This document shows, piece after piece, positions 25,326 through 32,962 of a stretch of DNA of 48,846 bases. The stretch is taken from assembly GCA_947501805.1 (NCBI GenBank), contig CANMXJ010000023.1, positions 1-48,846 of the forward strand, read 5' to 3'. The position numbers and the translations under genes are program-made. Position 1 is the first letter of the stretch; the number at the start of each line of letters is the position of its first letter. This DNA comes from an uncultured Sulfitobacter sp. GTDB taxonomy: Bacteria; Pseudomonadota; Alphaproteobacteria; Rhodobacterales; Rhodobacteraceae. The notes below the pieces were generated by a model. It was not told the DNA's origin. It made no database searches and saw only the letters and a list, made by a program, of their open reading frames with translations.

Positions 25326-26192
25326 TCAGTCAATGGATCCGAGCCGACCGGAACGGTAGTCTGCCTCGACTGCGTCAAGCTCTGCCGCATTGCCCATGGC
25401 ATATGGACCTCGTTGGACAAAGGCTTGGCGAAGGGGTTGGCCCCGCAATAAGACGACATGCGCCCCTTCTTCCGAGGAAAATGAGATGTCCGTGGCATCG
25501 GCGAATGCGATGGCTTTGCCGGGCTGAAGATCGGCAGACCCGGTGTTCCACGTCACGCGGGCAGTGCCGTTGATGGCGAGGAGCCAGGCGTGGTGGTCCT
25601 TGTCCCCTGTATGCGTAAACGTGCCACCGGCTTTTATGTCGATATCAAGCAGCATCAGCGGGTTGTCCGGCGCAATCGCACCCTTGATGCCGCCCCCATC
25701 GCCAAGGACAACCCGAGCAGTTGCGCGCTCACCCGCTAGCCGTGGGATGTCCCCCGCCGCCACGTGAAAGGCAGCAGGAGCGTCATGCCGGTGCTCTCCA
25801 GAGAGGTTGACGAAGACCTGCAGCGCGTGTGTTCTGGCACCGGGGCGGGTCGCTTCGTTGTGAAGGGCTCCGCGTGCCGCCTTGAACCAATAAAGATCGC
25901 CGGGTGCCAGATCGAGGTCATTGCCAAGGGAATCGCGGTTGTGAAACGCGCCTTCGCTGTCCTCGAACATGACCGTCACGGCAGATAGTCCGGCATGGGC
26001 ATGCGTCCCGAAGGTGGGCTGCGTCATAGTGAAATGATCGACCATAATCAGCGGATCCATCAGCCCTCCGAAGTCTGCGTGCTGATAGCTTTGAGCCTGA
26101 AAGCCATCGCCAATCGTGAGCGGGTGCCCCTCGCTCTCGGCATGGGATTCACAAGGGACGCCTGCGAGCTTGTCTATCTGTAGCGTGTTCAT
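25326..26192 (-). CDS. pirin-family protein
   Basis: 288 residues from ATG 26192. The N-terminal cupin has PLIMVDHFTMTQPTFGTHAHAG with the metal-binding His and HALQVFVNLSGEHR; a second cupin-like half runs from about 160 (DIDIKAGGTFTHTGDKDHHAW to LLRGQPLRQAFVQRGPYAM). The His spacing differs slightly from classic pirin (PHPH gives THAHAG), as in the shorter bacterial group. Some pirins have quercetinase or redox-sensor activity. It is first in an operon with the isochorismatase-fold gene and divergent from a LysR gene of the type that controls pirin or quinone-response units. Confidence 0.87.
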   Translation of the reverse strand: MNTLQIDKLAGVPCESHAESEGHPLTIGDGFQAQSYQHADFGGLMDPLIMVDHFTMTQPTFGTHAHAGLSAVTVMFEDSEGAFHNRDSLGNDLDLAPGDLYWFKAARGALHNEATRPGARTHALQVFVNLSGEHRHDAPAAFHVAAGDIPRLAGERATARVVLGDGGGIKGAIAPDNPLMLLDIDIKAGGTFTHTGDKDHHAWLLAINGTARVTWNTGSADLQPGKAIAFADATDISFSSEEGAHVVLLRGQPLRQAFVQRGPYAMGNAAELDAVEADYRSGRLGSID

Positions 26193-26260
26193 TCCATTCT
26201 CTCGCTTTGTGTTGCATTGATAATATAGGTGAGACAATTGATCGAAAATCCGGCAATATC

Positions 26261-26275
26261 AGAACTTATCGTTCT
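26261..26275. promoter_or_regulatory. candidate LysR operator between pirin and LysR genes
   Basis: AGAAC at 26261-26265 and GTTCT at 26271-26275 form a perfect inverted repeat with a five-base centre, flanked by AT-rich bases and lying 29 bp before ATG 26305. Its size and position match LysR sites at divergent promoters. Binding is inferred. Confidence 0.5.
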
Positions 26276-26304
26276 AAATATGGGACGACGACTAGGAGAT
26301 CGGA

Positions 26305-27228
26305 ATGGACCTCAATGACGCCTTCTATTTTGTTCAGGTCGTTGAAAAGGGCGGCTTTTCAGCCGCAGCGCGGTCGCTGAACATTCCCAAATCAAGGCTC
26401 AGCCGCCGCGTGCGCCGTTTGGAGGATGATCTTGGCGTGCTTTTGTTGCAGCGCACATCGCGCGTCGTCACCACGACAGAGGTCGGTGATGAATACTATC
26501 GTTACGCCCAGGACGCCTTGGCTCGGTTCGAGATCGCCGAAACGGCTGTCCGCCGCAAAACCAACAAGATCGAAGGGACCGTTACGGTGTCCTGTTCGGT
26601 AGGCATGGCGCAATTCGGCCTCGATCAGATCTTGCCTGGTTTCTTGCAGGACAACCCCGGTGTCACAGTAGTCCAGCGGGCCTCAAACCAGATCGAGGAT
26701 TTGATCAAAGGCGGGATCGACGTCGCAATTCGTGGGCATATGGAGACGCTGCCCGACTCAAGCCTGATACAGGTGCGACTGGCGCAGGTGCAATGGTACC
26801 TGTTCTGTTCGCCTGACTACCATTGCAACTTGAAGCAACCAAGTGATCCTGCAACCTTGGCCAATCACCCAGCATTGGTCCTTGGTCAACCAAGAGCAAC
26901 GCACCAATGGATGCTAACGGACGGTGATGGGCAAACCGCATCGGTCCCCTGCCGAGTGCGTCTTGCGAGTGATGATATGTCGACGCTCAAAAACGCCGCA
27001 GCTTTATCCTTGGGGCTTGTCGCACTGCCATCCTACGTTTGCCGACAAGAGGTGGACGCGGGATCGCTTGTGCGCGTCTTGCCGGAATGGACAGCAGGCT
27101 GCCCGCAGATCAGCCTTTTGATGCCATCGCGCCGAGGCTTGTTGCCGGCCTTCGAGGCGTTTCTGGATTTCCTGAAGGAAGAATTGCCGGCTGTTTTGGC
27201 TGGCGATGCAGAAGTCGGCAGAGGATAG
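26305..27228 (+). CDS. LysR-family regulator of the pirin-isochorismatase unit
   Basis: 307 residues. The winged helix-turn-helix is MDLNDAFYFVQVVEKGGFSA and KSRLSRRVRRLEDDLGV; the effector domain follows (GTVTVSCSVGMAQFGLDQIL, VDVAIRGHMETLPDSS). The wording is close to regulators of quinone- or aromatic-responsive operons such as QhpR/AaeR-type proteins, but that is only a resemblance. It is divergently transcribed from the pirin gene with 112 bp between starts and the inverted repeat 26261-26275 in between. It probably regulates both directions. Confidence 0.9.
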   Translation: MDLNDAFYFVQVVEKGGFSAAARSLNIPKSRLSRRVRRLEDDLGVLLLQRTSRVVTTTEVGDEYYRYAQDALARFEIAETAVRRKTNKIEGTVTVSCSVGMAQFGLDQILPGFLQDNPGVTVVQRASNQIEDLIKGGIDVAIRGHMETLPDSSLIQVRLAQVQWYLFCSPDYHCNLKQPSDPATLANHPALVLGQPRATHQWMLTDGDGQTASVPCRVRLASDDMSTLKNAAALSLGLVALPSYVCRQEVDAGSLVRVLPEWTAGCPQISLLMPSRRGLLPAFEAFLDFLKEELPAVLAGDAEVGRG

Positions 27229-27384
27229 AGAGATTGTGAGGATCAACTGCGTGCGAGACCAACTCAAGACTGATCTAAAACCGCGATGAAAGTCCGGCTG
27301 TGCTGCACGTCAATCCAATGGCAGCAGGCCGCATGGGCCAGACTTTCCGCACCGGCATCGCAAAGCTCAATAGGACATTACGTT

Positions 27385-27957
27385 CTATTGAGCGCAGGTC
27401 GGTAAATTGGCTAACAAAATTTCTGCTACAGATTTGGCTTCGTGCGCGGCGTCTTGCGAATGTGACATCGCTGCAATGACAATGGCGCCCTCCTTCAACA
27501 GAAGGAATTGCCGGGCCAAGGCATGAGGGTCCTCTGCCCCAGCCTGTGCGGCCAGTTTTTCGAAATGATCTACAAGCAGACGTTTATGCGCATAGGACTG
27601 CGCGTTGATCGCATCATCCGGATTTTGGTACTCGGCGCATGCCTTGATGAACATGCAGCCTTGGAAGCCGTCTTCGAGAAACCATTCCTCAAGCGCGTCA
27701 AACATTGCCAATAACTGTTCTTGCGGTGTGTCCGCGCGTTCCTCCATCCGCCGGAACAGCCAGTTCCTGAAATTCTCATCCCGCAAACGGAGAACAGCGA
27801 GGATCAACTCGTCCTTGGTCCGAAAATGCTTGTAGATCGACGTTTTTGACACGCCTGTTTCCTTGGCGACAAGGTCCATACCCGTCGCATGAAACCCATT
27901 CCGATAGAACAGAAGGAGCGCTTTTCGAATCAGCTCTGCGCGTTTGTTTTGGCTCAT
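27385..27957 (-). CDS. TetR-family repressor heading the exported-enzyme cluster
   Basis: 190 residues from ATG 27957; the frame is open upstream, but AAGGTGCG lies just before this start. The helix-turn-helix is ELIRKALLLFYRNGFHATG and MDLVAKETGVSKTSIYKHFR, typical of TetR proteins that guard electrophile or efflux genes. The C-terminal ligand domain has a Cys in GCMFIKACAEYQ, which some of these sensors use. Three GATC-centred sites lie in the 276-bp gap to the divergent 28234 gene, one at its own start. It therefore probably represses itself and the cluster until a ligand binds. Confidence 0.88.
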   Translation of the reverse strand: MSQNKRAELIRKALLLFYRNGFHATGMDLVAKETGVSKTSIYKHFRTKDELILAVLRLRDENFRNWLFRRMEERADTPQEQLLAMFDALEEWFLEDGFQGCMFIKACAEYQNPDDAINAQSYAHKRLLVDHFEKLAAQAGAEDPHALARQFLLLKEGAIVIAAMSHSQDAAHEAKSVAEILLANLPTCAQ

Positions 27958-27970
27958 TTCGCACCTTACA

Positions 27971-27986
27971 TTAACTGATCTGTAAA
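27971..27986. promoter_or_regulatory. TetR operator candidate, site 1
   Basis: TTAACTGATCTGTAAA, centred on GATC and 13 bp before ATG 27957. It shares its left half with sites 2 and 3. Binding here would block the tetR gene itself. Confidence 0.5.
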
Positions 27987-28103
27987 TATATCCAAGCTTC
28001 TCGGCAGTCAATAATAGCTCTGTTTCTTAGGCACTTATTCCCCATCAACTCGGCGTGAACAGAGTTGGTGATGGGGCGTATCACGAAATTTTAGTTGCAT
28101 GAG

Positions 28104-28119
28104 TTTACCGATCTGTCCA
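28104..28119. promoter_or_regulatory. TetR operator candidate, site 2
   Basis: TTTACCGATCTGTCCA, centred on GATC like the other two. It lies 30 bp upstream of site 3 (start to start), close to three helical turns. Both face the PNPOx-like gene. Confidence 0.5.
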
Positions 28120-28133
28120 TGTTTGATCCAACA

Positions 28134-28149
28134 TTAACCGATCAGTTCA
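28134..28149. promoter_or_regulatory. TetR operator candidate, site 3
   Basis: TTAACCGATCAGTTCA, the most symmetric copy: the core AACCGATCAGTT is a near-perfect palindrome of the AACCGATCGGTT kind. It ends 84 bp before ATG 28234. Confidence 0.55.
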
Positions 28150-28233
28150 CCTTAACTTCGATGCAAAGGCATCACCTCGCCACGCCAACAAAACTGAGAA
28201 CAACACGGTCAATTTGAGCTTTGGAGAAATCAC

Positions 28234-28830
28234 ATGGCATATGCTTTCGCTAACATCGCATTCACACCTTCTGTCCGGGATCTGCAGGACAAAAACGGGT
28301 CTGGCGGTTACGCTAGGTTCCTCACAGATGATCGGTCCGGCGGTGACATTCTTTCAGACCGCGAACGCGCGTTCATTCAAGAATGCGACGGTTTTTATCA
28401 GGCGACCGTTTCAGAGACCGGCTGGCCCTATGTCCAGTTTCGTGGTGGGGCACCCGGATTTTTGCGGGCAGATGGCGACAATGCGATCACATATGACGAT
28501 CTGCGCGGCAACCGCCAATATATCAGTCTTGGCAATCTGACAGCGGACAACCGCGTCGCGCTAATCATTATGAACTACGCCCGTGCGGAGCGAATAAAAA
28601 TCTGGGGCCGGGTCGAGGTAGACGAACGCCCTTCCGATCGCAGCGCGGATTGGCCCGAAGGGGCCGAGCGGCGCATCAGCATCGCTGTCGAAGCCTTCGA
28701 CTGGAACTGTCCCCGGCACATCCCCGGGCGCCTGACCGAAGAGGAATTCGGCGGTGAGATGGCCCTGCTGCGCGCAGAAAACCAACACCTGCGTAAACAG
28801 ATCGAAGAAATTCAGGCGCGTTCCGGCTGA
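28234..28830 (+). CDS. pyridoxamine-phosphate-oxidase-fold FMN protein
   Basis: 198 residues; TTTGGAGAAA precedes the ATG. The N-terminal part (LSDRERAFIQECDGFYQATV and GWPYVQFRGGAPGF) and the barrel strand LGNLTADNRVALIIMNYARA match the split-barrel FMN-binding family. The last 35 residues (EEFGGEMALLRAENQHLRKQ) form a probable coiled coil, which is unusual and may mediate oligomer formation. Family members act on flavins, haem or F420-like cofactors; the substrate here is unknown. It is first in the rightward cluster controlled by the TetR sites, and its product is cytosolic. Confidence 0.85.
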   Translation: MAYAFANIAFTPSVRDLQDKNGSGGYARFLTDDRSGGDILSDRERAFIQECDGFYQATVSETGWPYVQFRGGAPGFLRADGDNAITYDDLRGNRQYISLGNLTADNRVALIIMNYARAERIKIWGRVEVDERPSDRSADWPEGAERRISIAVEAFDWNCPRHIPGRLTEEEFGGEMALLRAENQHLRKQIEEIQARSG

Positions 28831-28889
28831 GCCGCCTGCCCCCGGCCGTCCGATGGCGGCACCCTCCAAGCCCGAAAAGGACTGAACCC

Positions 28890-29852
28890 ATGAAAAACAA
28901 GATAATGAGCACCGCTTTGGCCACCCTTCTGACTGGTACTGCCCTATTGACAGGAACCTTGCCCACTGGATCGGAGGCTGCCGAAAGTGCCTTCGCCGTG
29001 GCCATGGAAAAGACGGAAATCGACGGCCTGAACATCGCCTACCGCGAAGCAGGCGATCCCGACAATCCGACGGTCCTGTTGCTGCATGGCTTCCCGACGT
29101 CGTCGCATATGTTCCGCGAACTGATCCCGGAACTGGCCGCGAAGTATCATGTCATCGCACCGGACTATCCCGGCTTTGGCGCGTCGGACATGCCGGATGC
29201 TGCCAGCTATGACTACAGCTTTGCCAATGCCGCAGACATTGTGACGCAGTTGATCGACGCCAAGGGCGTGGGTGACTACGCGGTCTATTTGATGGATTAC
29301 GGCGCACCGGTTGGCTATCGCATGTTTTCTGAACACCCTGAACGTGTGACCGGGTTCATCATCCAGAACGGCAACGCCTACGAAGAAGGCCTGCGCGACT
29401 TCTGGGACCCGATCAAAGCCTATTGGGCCGAGCCGTCCAGCGAAAACGGCGATGCCCTGCGGGGGTTCCTGACCATGGAAGCGACAGTCTGGCAGTTCAC
29501 CCACGGCGTCGGTGATGTCTCAAAGATCAGCCCGGACAACTACTGGCATGTCCAGTACCTGCTAGACCGCCCTGGCAATCAGGAGGTGCAGCTTGAGATG
29601 TTCCTCGACTATGGCACCAACGTCGGTGAGTACGCCAAATGGCAGGCCATGTTCCGTGAACATCAGCCGCCCGCCCTGATCGTCTGGGGCCAGAACGACC
29701 ATATCTTCCCGGCCAAGGGTGCACATCCGTACCTGAAGGATCTAAAGGACGTGGAATTCCATTTGCTGGATACGGGCCACTTCGCCCTTGAGGAATACGG
29801 TGAAGTCATTGCCGCCGAAATCCTCGACTTCCTGCCTCGCACTCACAATTGA
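28890..29852 (+). CDS. exported alpha/beta hydrolase (haloalkane dehalogenase/epoxide hydrolase type)
   Basis: 320 residues. The signal peptide MKNKIMSTALATLLTGTALL, probably cleaved near SEAAES, directs it to the periplasm, which is uncommon for this group. The oxyanion motif is LLLHGFPTSSHMFREL; the nucleophile Asp is in YLMDYGAPVGYRMF, where Ser hydrolases would have GxSxG; the acid is in VWGQNDHIFP and the His in LDTGHFALEEYG. An Asp nucleophile indicates C-halogen or epoxide cleavage through an ester intermediate. The cap (WDPIKAYWAEPSS) is of the two-helix type. It lies 59 bp after the PNPOx-like gene in the TetR cluster. Confidence 0.87.
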   Translation: MKNKIMSTALATLLTGTALLTGTLPTGSEAAESAFAVAMEKTEIDGLNIAYREAGDPDNPTVLLLHGFPTSSHMFRELIPELAAKYHVIAPDYPGFGASDMPDAASYDYSFANAADIVTQLIDAKGVGDYAVYLMDYGAPVGYRMFSEHPERVTGFIIQNGNAYEEGLRDFWDPIKAYWAEPSSENGDALRGFLTMEATVWQFTHGVGDVSKISPDNYWHVQYLLDRPGNQEVQLEMFLDYGTNVGEYAKWQAMFREHQPPALIVWGQNDHIFPAKGAHPYLKDLKDVEFHLLDTGHFALEEYGEVIAAEILDFLPRTHN

Positions 29853-29859
29853 TTGCCAA

Positions 29860-29883
29860 CCTGCCCGGCTCCGTCCGGGCAGG
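29860..29883 (+). other. perfect intergenic hairpin before the PhzF gene
   Basis: CCTGCCCGG (29860-29868) and CCGGGCAGG (29875-29883) pair over 9 bp with a six-base loop. There is no T-run, and the PhzF ribosome binding site follows 15 bp later. A 3'-end stabiliser or processing site within the operon mRNA is more likely than a terminator. Confidence 0.5.
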
Positions 29884-29908
29884 CACCCTTCAAGAAAAGG
29901 AACGCACG

Positions 29909-30760
29909 ATGAGCCCGACAGATATTACAGATGTACGCCGGATCGCCGCTTTTTCGGAAGATGACGCCGGTGGAAACCCCGCTGGCGTTCTGGTTGGTGA
30001 ACGCCTGCCCACTGAAACGGAAATGCAAGCCATCGCCGGTGCGGTCGGATACTCCGAAACCGCCTTTGCAGCGCCCGAAGGGGATCACTGGCGCGTCCGC
30101 TATTTCGCGCCTGAACGCGAAGTGGACTTTTGCGGCCACGCCACCATCGCCCTTGGTGCCGTATTGACGGAACTGAACGGCCCGGGCACCTATCCTCTGC
30201 GGATCAACGCCGGCGACATCACCGTCGCGGGGCGGGTCGATGATGCCGGGCAGTCAAAGGTCGAACTGTCTTCGCCACCGACCCGCAGCGGGCCTGTTGA
30301 TGCCGCACTGCTTGAAGAAGCTATGGCACTTTTTGCCCTGAGCGGCGACGACCTCGATCCTCAAATTTCCCCCGCGATTGCGAACGCGGGCAATGATCAC
30401 CTTGTGCTGGCCCTGCGCCAGCGCGGCCGACTGGCGGACATGGCGTATGACCTGAAGACCGGACGGCACCTGATGGAGCAGCACGGGCTGACCACCATCA
30501 ACCTGATCTGGCTCGAAGGCCCGCGACAGTTCCATTCCCGAAACGCGTTTGCGATTGGTGGCGTGTCGGAAGACCCCGCCACGGGGGCCGCTGCAGCAGC
30601 GCTCGCCGGATATCTGCGCGATCTTGGCTGGCCGCATGGTGGGAGCATCGAGATCACGCAAGGCACGGACATGGGCATGCCGTCCAAGCTCAAGATCACC
30701 ATTCCCGACGCAGCTGGGTCGCCGGTGCTGATGTCGGGGTCATCCCGCACGATCGACTAG
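29909..30760 (+). CDS. PhzF-family isomerase-like protein
   Basis: 283 residues from ATG 29909, after AAAAGGAACG. The two-domain diaminopimelate-epimerase-like fold shows the N-terminal GGNPAGVLVGERL, the catalytic Glu in YSETAFAA, CGHATIALGA and the C-terminal half's EDPATGAAAAALAGYL. PhzF of phenazine synthesis isomerises DHHA, but no other phenazine gene is present, so the role here is different and unknown. Cytosolic. Same strand and operon as the hydrolase before it; a perfect hairpin lies in the gap. All active-site motifs are intact. Confidence 0.88.
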   Translation: MSPTDITDVRRIAAFSEDDAGGNPAGVLVGERLPTETEMQAIAGAVGYSETAFAAPEGDHWRVRYFAPEREVDFCGHATIALGAVLTELNGPGTYPLRINAGDITVAGRVDDAGQSKVELSSPPTRSGPVDAALLEEAMALFALSGDDLDPQISPAIANAGNDHLVLALRQRGRLADMAYDLKTGRHLMEQHGLTTINLIWLEGPRQFHSRNAFAIGGVSEDPATGAAAAALAGYLRDLGWPHGGSIEITQGTDMGMPSKLKITIPDAAGSPVLMSGSSRTID

Positions 30761-30810
30761 AGATACCATTAAATATCAAGCAATTGAATTGAAACGGGAA
30801 GGAATCGAAA

Positions 30811-31815
30811 GTGGCTTCTATCGCATCCATCTTTGCACACAGACTGACCCGCGCTGCCGGACTTCAACTGAACGCAACGGGGGAGGTTATGCAAAACGGA
30901 AACGCCCTGTACCGTCTGAACCACCCCGCTGCCGATAAAATCCCGGACTGCGCCTATTTCGAATTGCTCGACTGGCTTCGCCTGCACACGGGCGACCAGC
31001 CCGATCTTGTGTTCCGCTATGCACGCGAAATCCGAAACAACGATCTCGGCGCTTTGGGGCTGGCTGCGAAGTCAGCTCCAACGCTGAGGGATAGCCTGCT
31101 GCGCCTTGAACGTTATTTCCGATTGCTGACCGACACTGCCGTCTACCGCCTGAAGGAAGACACCGATCCCGCGCTGTTCATCCTAGAGGCCCGGACGCTG
31201 GATCACCCGGCGCTCCAACTTCGGGATGAATGCGCGCTTGCCGGCGTTGCAGACAACATCCGCGAATTTGGCAGCGACGATATCAAACTCGAGCACGTCG
31301 CCTTCAAACATGCATGCCGCAGCGATCCTGCGCCGTTCGAAGCCTTCTTCGGATGCAAGGTCCTGTTCGGTGCAAGCCACAGCGCAATCGCAATCACGCC
31401 GGAAACCCTCGACCAGCCAAACAAGCTGGGGGATCGGGGCATCTCTGATTTTCTCACGCAACACCTCGATAGTGAAATTCAACGGCTCCCCGATCTGGCC
31501 ACCCTGAAAGATGAAGTCCTGAGCCATCTCGCATCGCGGCTCAGTGACGGGGTGCCGCAAGCCTCGGACGTGGCAACGCGCATGGGGATGAGCGAACGCA
31601 CCTTCTACCGTCGTCTTGCAGATGAAAGCCTGTCCTACCGGGACGTGCTGCGGGATGCGCAATTGTCACTGGCGCAGGAATTGCTGACCGACAGCGAATG
31701 CTCCATTGCCGAGGTTGCGTTTCTGACCGGCTTTTCCGAGCAAAGCACGTTCAGCAGGGCATTCAAACGCTGGGTGGGCGAGGCTCCCGCACAGTTTCGG
31801 CAGCTTTCGCTGTGA
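30811..31815 (+). CDS. AraC-family regulator (OruR/ArgR-like), second paralogue
   Basis: 334 residues from GTG 30811, with GGGAAGGAA before it. The Arabinose_bd-type ligand domain (LGALGLAAKSAPTLRDSLLR; FKHACRSDPAPFEAFFGCKV) and the C-terminal AraC domain (ASDVATRMGMSERTFYRRLA; AEVAFLTGFSEQSTFSRAF) mirror the protein at 23164-24162 almost motif for motif, so the two are paralogues. The tandem operator site 3 begins 23 bp past its stop, as site 2 sits just past its paralogue. It may drive the genes from 31995 on. The inducer is unknown. Confidence 0.9.
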   Translation: MASIASIFAHRLTRAAGLQLNATGEVMQNGNALYRLNHPAADKIPDCAYFELLDWLRLHTGDQPDLVFRYAREIRNNDLGALGLAAKSAPTLRDSLLRLERYFRLLTDTAVYRLKEDTDPALFILEARTLDHPALQLRDECALAGVADNIREFGSDDIKLEHVAFKHACRSDPAPFEAFFGCKVLFGASHSAIAITPETLDQPNKLGDRGISDFLTQHLDSEIQRLPDLATLKDEVLSHLASRLSDGVPQASDVATRMGMSERTFYRRLADESLSYRDVLRDAQLSLAQELLTDSECSIAEVAFLTGFSEQSTFSRAFKRWVGEAPAQFRQLSL

Positions 31816-31838
31816 CACTCAACCGGCCCCCGCAGGAA

Positions 31839-31880
31839 CTGGCAGAAACTGCCAAAACCTTGGCAGAACCGGCCAATACC
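31839..31880 (+). promoter_or_regulatory. tandem AraC operator, site 3 (behind the second AraC gene)
   Basis: Half-sites CTGGCAGAAACTGCCAAAAC(C) at 31839-31859 and TTGGCAGAACCGGCCAATAC(C) at 31860-31880 match each other at 17 of 21 positions and match sites 1 and 2 in order and phase. A -10-like CCTAAAT follows 17 bp after CCAATA, so transcription would start near 31910 and run through 31995-32784 and beyond. Confidence 0.75.
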
Positions 31881-31994
31881 CGCAGCGACCAGCGACCTAA
31901 ATTAAGGTCACCAGCCACCCGAGGGAGGCCAGCGCTCAAACGTCAGAACAATCCCTGGCAAGATCGCGGCACCCCTCAAACCGGAGAAGCAGGA

Positions 31995-32255
31995 ATGAGA
32001 CATTCCAAACAGAGCGCCCGCCTTGCCTGGCATTCAACGCCACAGGTGGCATGTCCTCCCGGCCACCGCGCGTGCGACCGTTTCGGGTCCATTCCTGCCT
32101 CTCCCCCTGTCTTGCGCCGCAGCGCGCGGAATACAGCGCAGGATCAGTTGATCGAAAGAACGCTCGCCCTCGTGTTGACCTGCAGCCTCTTGCCGATTTT
32201 CGCACTCATCGCCGAGGCCATCAGGCTTGTCCAAACATCTGCGGCAGCCTTCTGA
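31995..32255 (+). CDS. possible small membrane protein (86 aa)
   Basis: ATG 31995 follows GGAG by eight bases. The 86-residue product is polar and basic at the N-terminus (MRHSKQSARLAWHS) and ends in a single hydrophobic segment, LALVLTCSLLPIFALIAEAI. That pattern could be a tail-anchored membrane protein. It is the first open frame after AraC operator site 3, which raises its likelihood. No family recognised; low-complexity reading of a leader sequence remains possible. Confidence 0.4.
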   Translation: MRHSKQSARLAWHSTPQVACPPGHRACDRFGSIPASPPVLRRSARNTAQDQLIERTLALVLTCSLLPIFALIAEAIRLVQTSAAAF

Positions 32256-32319
32256 GCCTGCCTGAATGACACCATCCCTTGGCTCCGGCCTCTGCAATTT
32301 CCACCTGAAGGACAATGAC

Positions 32320-32784
32320 ATGACCCGCCCGCCACTGCCGCCATTCACCCGTGACACCGCCATCGAAAAGGTCCGGCTGGCCGAAAATGGCTGGAATTCC
32401 AAAGACCCCGAAAAGGTTGCACTTGCCTATTCGCGCGACTCTGTCTGGCGAAACCGGGCGACCTTCATCACCGGGCGGCCTGCCATCGTGAAATTCCTGA
32501 CCGACAAATGGGCGCGCGAACTGGATTACCGCCTGATCAAGGAACTCTGGGCATATACCGACAATCGCATCGCAGTGCGGTTTGCCTATGAATGGTGCAA
32601 CGACAGCGGCCGGTGGTTTCGATCCTACGGAAACGAGAACTGGGAGTTTGCCGAGGACGGCTTGATGCAATGGCGCATCGCCTCGATCAACGATCTGCCA
32701 ATCGACGAAACACAACGTCTGTTCCACTGGACGGATGCAACGCGACCCCTGCAACACAAGAGTCTGACTGAATTGGGCCTTTAG
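32320..32784 (+). CDS. DUF1348 / SnoaL-like (NTF2-fold) protein
   Basis: 154 residues from ATG 32320. The block [20 protein letters not shown] with [13 protein letters not shown] and ALAYS...[19 protein letters not shown] is characteristic of DUF1348, a cone-shaped NTF2-like fold. The second half [22 protein letters not shown] and [10 protein letters not shown] is likewise conserved. NTF2-fold members are small hydrolases, isomerases or binding proteins, and DUF1348 has no firm reaction. No signal peptide. It follows the small ORF by 64 bp and is a probable target of AraC site 3. Confidence 0.85.
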   Translation: MTRPPLPPFTRDTAIEKVRLAENGWNSKDPEKVALAYSRDSVWRNRATFITGRPAIVKFLTDKWARELDYRLIKELWAYTDNRIAVRFAYEWCNDSGRWFRSYGNENWEFAEDGLMQWRIASINDLPIDETQRLFHWTDATRPLQHKSLTELGL

Positions 32785-32962
32785 GCGAACTGAAGGCCTG
32801 ACACCGCCGCCGCTCAATTCTGCGTCGGCCCAAGCGGGAACGCGGACATTCAATTCCGGCGACGCAGCCAGATCGGCTGCGAACAGGGAGGCTTTGTCCA
32901 AATGACCGCATTCTCAAAGCAGTGCCCCGGTGCCCTGCATAACCTGAACCAAGGAGACCGAT

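Noticed and set aside
29909..30760. Phenazine biosynthesis because of PhzF
   Set aside because: No phzA, B, C, D, E or G gene is present; PhzF-like proteins are common outside that pathway.
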